DNA of 64,000 nucleotides from Cylicocyclus nassatus (taxonomy: Eukaryota; Nematoda; Chromadorea; Rhabditida; Strongylidae): contig CATQJL010000001.1 in the NCBI GenBank assembly GCA_958299035.1, forward strand, positions 15,450,305 to 15,514,304. Direction: 5' to 3'. The notes beneath the pieces are model-generated. The model was given only the letters and a program-made list of their open reading frames with translations, made no database searches and had not been told where the DNA came from. The translations under genes were made by a program, and so were the position numbers. Below, one piece after another: positions 57,346 to 64,000 of this stretch (position 1 is the first letter of the stretch; each line of letters opens with the position of its first letter).

Positions 57346-57948
57346 TTAAAGGCAGCGTCCAGGCAAGTCTGCACCTATGGGGATTTTACTTGGAAAGTAC
57401 TTTTGGGGCCCTAATTAAGCCACTGCCCAACCGGCAGCTCAGGTACAGTGAGTTTCGACCCGCTTTAGGCGGAAATTGGACTGGCGGGAGTCTGCCTCGC
57501 AACAGCTCGCGCCGTTTCGCACCTACAGTATATCATATCGTGCTGAGAACCCATGTCTGCGTCTCTTCAACCTCCTTAGTCTTTGCTTGGCAAAATGTCA
57601 GCGCTATGCGCTCGCGAAGCCTCCAGCGATGCGCATGCGCTGCTCCACGTAGAATGTCTCGCCTAATCCGGGATGAAATCGACTGTAGTGCCCTAACGGC
57701 TGTATTCCCTTCAAAACTGGACCCCGCGACCGTGTTTCGCATGGATTCATGGCGCAAAGCGTGGATCTTGGCGCGGAACTGCCATGAGTCCATGCGAATA
57801 CGTTCGCGGGGGCCAGTTTCGAGGGAAATATCTCAGCCATTAGAGCACTACCTGAGCTGCCGCTTGGGCAGTGCCTTAGTTAGGGCCTCAAAAGTGCTTT
57901 CCACGTAAAAGCACCATAGGTCCAGATCTGCCTGGACGCTGCCTTTAA
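57346..57948. mobile_element. Long-armed MITE, AAAGGCAGCGTCC ends
   Basis: TTAAAGGCAGCGTCCAGGCA at the left is inverted at the right. Arms continue through TTTTGGGGCCCTAATTAAG against CTTAGTTAGGGCCTCAAAA, then to a GC-rich middle. The 221-codon plus-strand frame and its minus-strand shadows run through inverted arms and look incidental. Confidence 0.8.
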
Positions 57949-58659
57949 AGTCGCCCACTTTCTATTTTTTCAGTTAACAAACGGAAAATCTAGTCAATTT
58001 CGTAAGAGCATTATGAACGCGGACTTATCCATTCAGTGCATGTGAAAGGATGGGCCATTTTTGCAAATCGTAAAGAAACTAGAGAGAATGATACCTTTAA
58101 TGCTTTTTCCTACACAACAGTATGCGATCCCATCTTCAGGCAATTACGTATGTAAAACGACTGTTATACCTTTTTTAAAAGTTGCATCTCAAAAAGTACT
58201 CCTGTAGCAGGCATCCCGATCCAACGTCGCATTTGATGTTTAGCGAATACCTTCTCATTCATGACAGATAGCAGTTGCACAAAGTGCTTGAGAGCGAAAA
58301 CCAGTAATTTTTCAACACAGACGAAATCATTTTGAATCTCAGCGCTGTTTACAGAACTGCAATAAACTTTGGTTGTGCGAGCCCTAACATGCTTATGAGA
58401 CTACAACAACAGAGGTTTGATATCATTATTTTCGCATAAAGTGCCTTCAAGTGATTTTTGTGAACCACCTCTAGTGCAGAGATAGGTCACGCTTGCACTT
58501 ATTTGAGGAAAAAAGAAGGAGGATGTCGGATTTACTATAGGAAATTGAGTGCTAACTGAGTAAAAAATTTTCTAAATTTGTGAAAATGGAATTTGATAAA
58601 CTCAGACAGCGGATAGAACCCCTCCGCCGGAGAAATGGCAGGGCCGCGGGGTTTCCCCA

Positions 58660-58805
58660 GCGGTGGGTCTGCCACTCGTCCGCCGGAGCCCTCCCATTTC
58701 TGCTCCGAAGACCTCCCATTTTCTGCTCAGGATACCTCCCATTTTCTGCTCCGGAGACCTCCCATTTTCTGCTCCGGAGCCCTGCCATTTTCTGCTCCGC
58801 AAGTC
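58660..58805. repeat. 23-bp minisatellite (CTGCTCCGGAGACCTCCCATTTT)
   Basis: About five to six 23-bp units of the form CCTCCCATTTTCTGCTCCGG. The same units reappear at 61693-61760. Open frames through it on both strands follow from the repeat. Confidence 0.9.
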
Positions 58806-59753
58806 TGCCGCGGCATACTGTAATTAGCCCTAATTAAGCTCCAAACCCCAATTTTGTCTCTAAACCCCACCCAAATTAGCCGAATACGACCCCCCCCCCG
58901 GGTAAGAGTTCAGCGCGACCCTCAACCCCGTTCTTTACCCCCTCCCTCTCCCCCTAGCGTTTGTGGATAGAAGATAGAAGAATGAAGAAACAAGACATTT
59001 ATTTCAAATTAACTACAAACAATCTCCTGCAAATTGCAAAACAAAACTTAGCGGCTACAAAACGGACAACACCGACAACAGTTGCCGGCAACCTATGATC
59101 GTAACAACAGACACAAGACATAACATAAAACGTAGTAGTAGTATTGCTAATAAGAAGAACTTTATGCAGGAAAGAAGACCCAAACCGGTGAACACGAGGT
59201 AGCAAAAGCAAATATCGACAAAAGCACATATCGACAATCAACAATGCCGGTTTGCCATCATTTCAAATGCAAACTTAGAGTAGTTTTTTTGCGAAAAAGA
59301 TGGAACACAAACTTTTTGCATGATTTAGCATTAGATCCCACACGTGTGAGTATATTTAGAAACAACTCTATTTAGAGAGAAAGTCGAACATCTCTCGAAG
59401 AAAAATAACGAGCACTTGCTCGTCCCATCTCTATCAAAACTTCTGCTGTGAAGTAGACCAAAACAGTTTGAGAGTAAAATTTCCGAGAAATTTTAGATCC
59501 GATTCTTTGAACTCAGCCATACTCATGCCAACCTAAACACCAACAAATGGATACAAGGACAGAATGTGGAGATTAAACATGCCTTATTCGTTTCCGGATT
59601 AAACTTCGGTAAGCGATGTCGGGGACATGGCACAAGCTTGAAGAGTTTTGGTAAAGAGTATAGAAAATTAAATACCTGAAGTACACAAAACTCGCAGAAT
59701 CCGCCATAGAATCACAGTCTATGAGAACAATAACGAGCGATGGCCGTAAAGTA

Positions 59754-59970
59754 CAGTCGAGTAGATTTAGCGGTAAATATAGTGTGCTTGCACAGAAGGT
59801 GAAATGCGGTGAAATTTGCGCGTGCACAAGTAGCCACGCCAGTACCGCGGGTATCTTGCGCGCGCAATTGGCCGACGTCACAGTCGAAACTATTTCCTCA
59901 CGCGCCAATTTCACCGCATTTCACCTTTTTGTGCAAGCACACTATATTTACCGCTAAATCTACTCGACTG
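59754..59970. mobile_element. Tc1-like MITE (TA|CAGTCGAG ends), near-perfect
   Basis: CAGTCGAGTAGATTTAGCGG after TA (59752-59753) is inverted to 59970 before TA, with near-perfect arms of over 60 bp. It is younger-looking than its relative at 28289-28498. Confidence 0.9.
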
Positions 59971-60363
59971 TACCTGTGGATTAAGGAACAGTATCATGGT
60001 CTTGCTAAAATGACCAAGAATTGATACGACGGCTAGAGTCATTTCTGCCCAGTAACAAAATCTATCACAAACAAAAACTCGTGCTGGATACTAAAACTAG
60101 GGTTTAGTGAGAAGCAGAAAGGGAAATCTGGCATCACTTACTTTATTGAATTGATAGAGAGCCAATGTACACGTTAAGAAGGGTATCAGAAAGTAGAGTG
60201 ACAGCAAATGGTCCCAATACTGTTCTTCTACACGCGTAACCTGAATGTGAGATTGATTTGATAATACGACCGATACCGATAGTCTATACTTTTACCATGA
60301 ATCTTGGAAGATACGTAGCAGATTAGGTAATGAATGACGCCGACTCTGAGTGCACATACAGAC

Positions 60364-61462
<1,099 letters not shown>

Positions 61463-61692
61463 CTAAGTGCATCTGCACGAAAAATTGAAACCTAAACCTG
61501 AAAACGAGGAACTTACAACAACATAAAAGCCAACGCGACAAAGAGCAACGCGGAAAAGAAAAAAACGGTAAGAAACGCGGAGAAACAACAAAATCAAAAA
61601 AAAACAACGACTAAAATATGAAGAAAGAGCGTAAACAGAGGACTCATCACCGTGGAGTAAGACGTTTGCTTGCTACGCGCCAAATCGATACG

Positions 61693-61900
61693 CAGCCTGC
61701 TCCGGAGACCTCCCATTTTCTGCTCCGGAGACCTCCCATTTGTGCTCCGGACCCCTCTGATTTTCTGCGGCGCGGCTCTTCCAAATCTGGCGGACTCGCG
61801 CCGGGCAAATTTCTCCGGCGCGGCTCTGCCAAATCTGGCGTACCTCCGGAGCAGAAATGGCGTACCTTTGCAGCAGGGCCGGAGAAGCGTCCCATTTGCC
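61693..61900. repeat. Second array of the 23-bp minisatellite with derivatives
   Basis: Two to three CTGCTCCGGAGACCTCCCAT units are followed by related GCGGCGCGGCTCTTCCAAAT units, then an inverted CTCCGGAGCAGAAATGG piece at 61843-61860. Confidence 0.75.
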
Positions 61901-62037
61901 TGCCAGTGATGTCACCGCGACCTACAAGAAGGGACCGCCCATTTGCCCGTTCTCATTGGTCAACTGGGTCCGGCGCGACTCTGGCAGATTCCGACTGTCC
62001 GGCGGAGGGGTCCGGTCGACTGTCTGAAAACGTACTC

Positions 62038-62208
62038 TTTGATTCAACTGGCTTGGAGGCTGGAAGGCGGGGTTCGTGACTTAATTGAGGCTAGGTAATG
62101 ATCAGAGAGCACGCGCGCGGGGAAGTTGCAGACTGCGTCGCGAGCGCAAGCGGCCTTAATTGGGTCACAAAGCTCCGCCTTCCAGCAGTCAAGCCAGTTG
62201 AATCAAAG
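62038..62208. mobile_element. TTGATTCAACTGGCT MITE family, copy 3 (best preserved)
   Basis: TTTGATTCAACTGGCTTGG at the left is inverted as CAAGCCAGTTGAATCAAAG at the right. GGCTGGAAGGCG/CGCCTTCCAGC continue inward. 171 bp. Confidence 0.85.
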
Positions 62209-62859
62209 GTTACCCCAGTTCGAGAAAAAAATCAAAAATTAACACTTCAACATTTGTCGTACTGCGAGGGCATGTATGTACTTACACGCACTGTGAGATG
62301 AATTACCTTTAATATGGCGCAAGAATTTGGTAAAGACCTTATGCTTAAGGTGATGCTATATCCTAGAGGATTATACAGGTGCACGGAGCGGGGGATGAAA
62401 GGAGAATGATGCACTTATTGAACAATCGCCAATCAAATTACTATGCCAAATGGAAAACTAAAACAAAGGACAGTGTTATGAGTTTTCAAAAGAATTACAA
62501 TTATGTGTGCTAAACGGAAAGCAAAACAAAGGACAATGTTCTCATTATGAGTTTTTGTAAAAATTACAGTTTTTCATGTATGAATGGTCCATCGTAATTA
62601 ATTTTTGAACACATCTTAACAATGCTATAAAAAAATTGCCCATTCATGACGTACTGCCAGAGTGCGATACTGAATAATAGTATAAATAGCCACAGAAATG
62701 TAAGATCGCCAGTAATGCGACGATTGTGCTTGATCTTCGTTGTATGTTTTCATTGCACCACGTCTCTAAATATGTCGATTGCTCAAGAAAACTTTTAGAT
62801 ATTAAGCGGTCCTCTCTTTGCTGTCCGTAATCGCCAGACGAATTGCAACAAAAACTTCA

Positions 62860-63620
62860 GCCTTTCTCTAACAAGGGAACGATACTCGGTGTCCGTGGCC
62901 TTTTTAAATGGGATGTATACCATTACACTCGTTTTAAAACTGTGATTCCAAATCCTACTTCCGTTTCTGCTAATCGCTTCAAAGATGTTATCATGGATCG
63001 CGCGGAGTTTGGGTCCTCAGTGAAAATCTGTCGGAGCACCAATGTCGTAGGCGCGCTGTGGTCTAGTGGTTAGTGCGACAGTGTCATGAGTTGATGCGGG
63101 TCTAGGTTCGAGTCCTTTTGTGTTTTTCAGTTTTGCATTGCCTCAATTAACCTTCTTTCACATCCTCAAGTTAAGTGAACGCTCTTACTCTCGAAAAAAT
63201 GTGGAATTTTGGAAAAAATGACTACTGTTTGCGCTAAAATGTATTCAATGGTCATAATTCAAGTAAAGCTTTCTCGAACAAGCTTGATTGAGGCAAAAGT
63301 AGTGCAAAAGTAAAATCGCAAAAGATTTGAACCTACATCAACTTATGAGGCTATCGCACTAAGCATTAGACCAGAACGTGGTCGCGGTAGAGGCCGTTCC
63401 AATGACCATATTTCCCTTAAGCGGCCAAACTTCGGTCGAAATTCCTTCATAACTTCTTTCAGAGAAACGATTAGCAGAAACGGAAGTCAGATTCGGAATC
63501 AGCGTTCGAAAACGAGTGTAATGGTGTACATCTCGTCTCAAAAAGCCACGGACATTGAGTATCGTTTCCTTGTAAGAGACATTTTTGGCGAAACTGGGAT
63601 GAGCAAACTTCCGCTTCTGA
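62860..63620. mobile_element. Foldback with tRNA-like sequence in both arms
   Basis: The left arm 62875-63110 and right arm 63320-63575 are inverted and related (for example CCATTACACTCGTTTT and CTTCCGTTTCTGCTAATCG). Each carries a tRNA-like stretch near the centre: 63051-63118 on plus and 63319-63382 on minus. Confidence 0.7.
63051..63118 (+). other. tRNA-derived sequence (A and B boxes)
   Basis: TGGTCTAGTGGTTAG and GGTTCGAGTCC match internal pol III promoter boxes. The acceptor ends do not pair and there is no convincing cloverleaf. The mirrored copy at 63319-63382 has weaker boxes. Confidence 0.5.
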
Positions 63621-64000
63621 AGGTTGTTTATGATATTTTCGGCGGAGAAAAAATATTTCTTTTTGAAAAAATATTTTTCTTTAATCTGCAAAGGCTACAA
63701 TATCCGCTTCTAGGTTCATTGCAAAGCTGTCAACGCAAGCAAGAATATCTCTGCTAGTGTTCCGACAAGGTACTGGTGTGAAACTACCATCTACAATCAT
63801 GAAAAAAGGTGCATATTTTGATTACTCTTTTTAACTAATACGGTTCTTGCATTAATGAATTCAGCGTTTTGTGTTTGAGCTTAGTGTGAGCCCTTTCACA
63901 GAGTCGATTAATTCATTCAATTCACTCGTCGAATGAGTGAGTTTTCTACATCATAACCATAGTTCAAGAGCAGGAAACCTTTTTTCTCAATAAGTTTGAC

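Noticed and set aside
57243..57908. A 221-codon open frame
   Set aside because: It runs through the arms and GC-rich middle of an inverted-repeat MITE, with no domain, and matching open frames lie on the opposite strand.
58552..58837. Repetitive open frames rich in SRKWE and CSGDLPFSAP
   Set aside because: They are translations of the 23-bp minisatellite.
63051..63118. A functional tRNA gene
   Set aside because: A and B boxes are present but the acceptor stem does not pair and the T stem is weak. Called tRNA-derived instead.

Overview
The window looks like eukaryotic, animal DNA, most probably from a nematode (inference). The reasons are: compact exons with GT..AG introns, one of them only 44 bp; short secreted cysteine-rich and glycine/tyrosine-rich peptide genes; and dense Helitrons, mariner/Tc1 miniature elements and Penelope-like retroelements (PLEs). 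No long intact gene is present. Species cannot be named from this sequence alone.

Layout. 1-3645 is one copy of a segmental duplication whose other copy is 24875-28010. 3646-4200 is a Helitron 5' end with 119-bp tandem repeats. 4630-6790, 9770-11787 and 42834-44741 are three copies of one segment, each with a decayed gene for a glycine-rich secreted peptide on the minus strand. 6901-9558 is a nested palindrome of mariner-type foldbacks with a Harbinger-like MITE at its centre. 11788-19674 is a run of mariner/Tc1-type foldbacks. 20706-20770 is a perfect 30-bp hairpin. 21571-22128 holds two exons of a coatomer beta'-subunit (COPB2) copy with a nonsense codon. 23279-23560 is two exons of an unknown minus-strand gene. 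28605-30572 is five exons of a cysteine-rich minus-strand gene. 31700-34120 and 50921-52640 are two dead PLEs, each interrupted in its GIY-YIG endonuclease region. 42587-49172 is a Helitron cluster that includes a Helitron inserted in a Helitron. 53619-54549 holds more Helitron copies. 55000-63620 is MITEs, minisatellites and a tRNA-like foldback.

The strongest evidence here is internal: paralogous copies inside the window supply the empty sites of several insertions. This gives exact target sites (A|T without duplication for Helitrons, TTA for Harbinger-like elements, TA for mariner-like elements, a 9-bp duplication for a Mutator-like one) and a relative order of events. The protein-coding content is minor: one cysteine-rich gene that may be live, one unidentified gene fragment, and decayed peptide and COPB2 copies. 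Stretches I do not list (notably 34130-35100, 37750-40060, 40340-41900, 48020-48730, 49627-50340, 52640-53618) show no gene or repeat that I can support.
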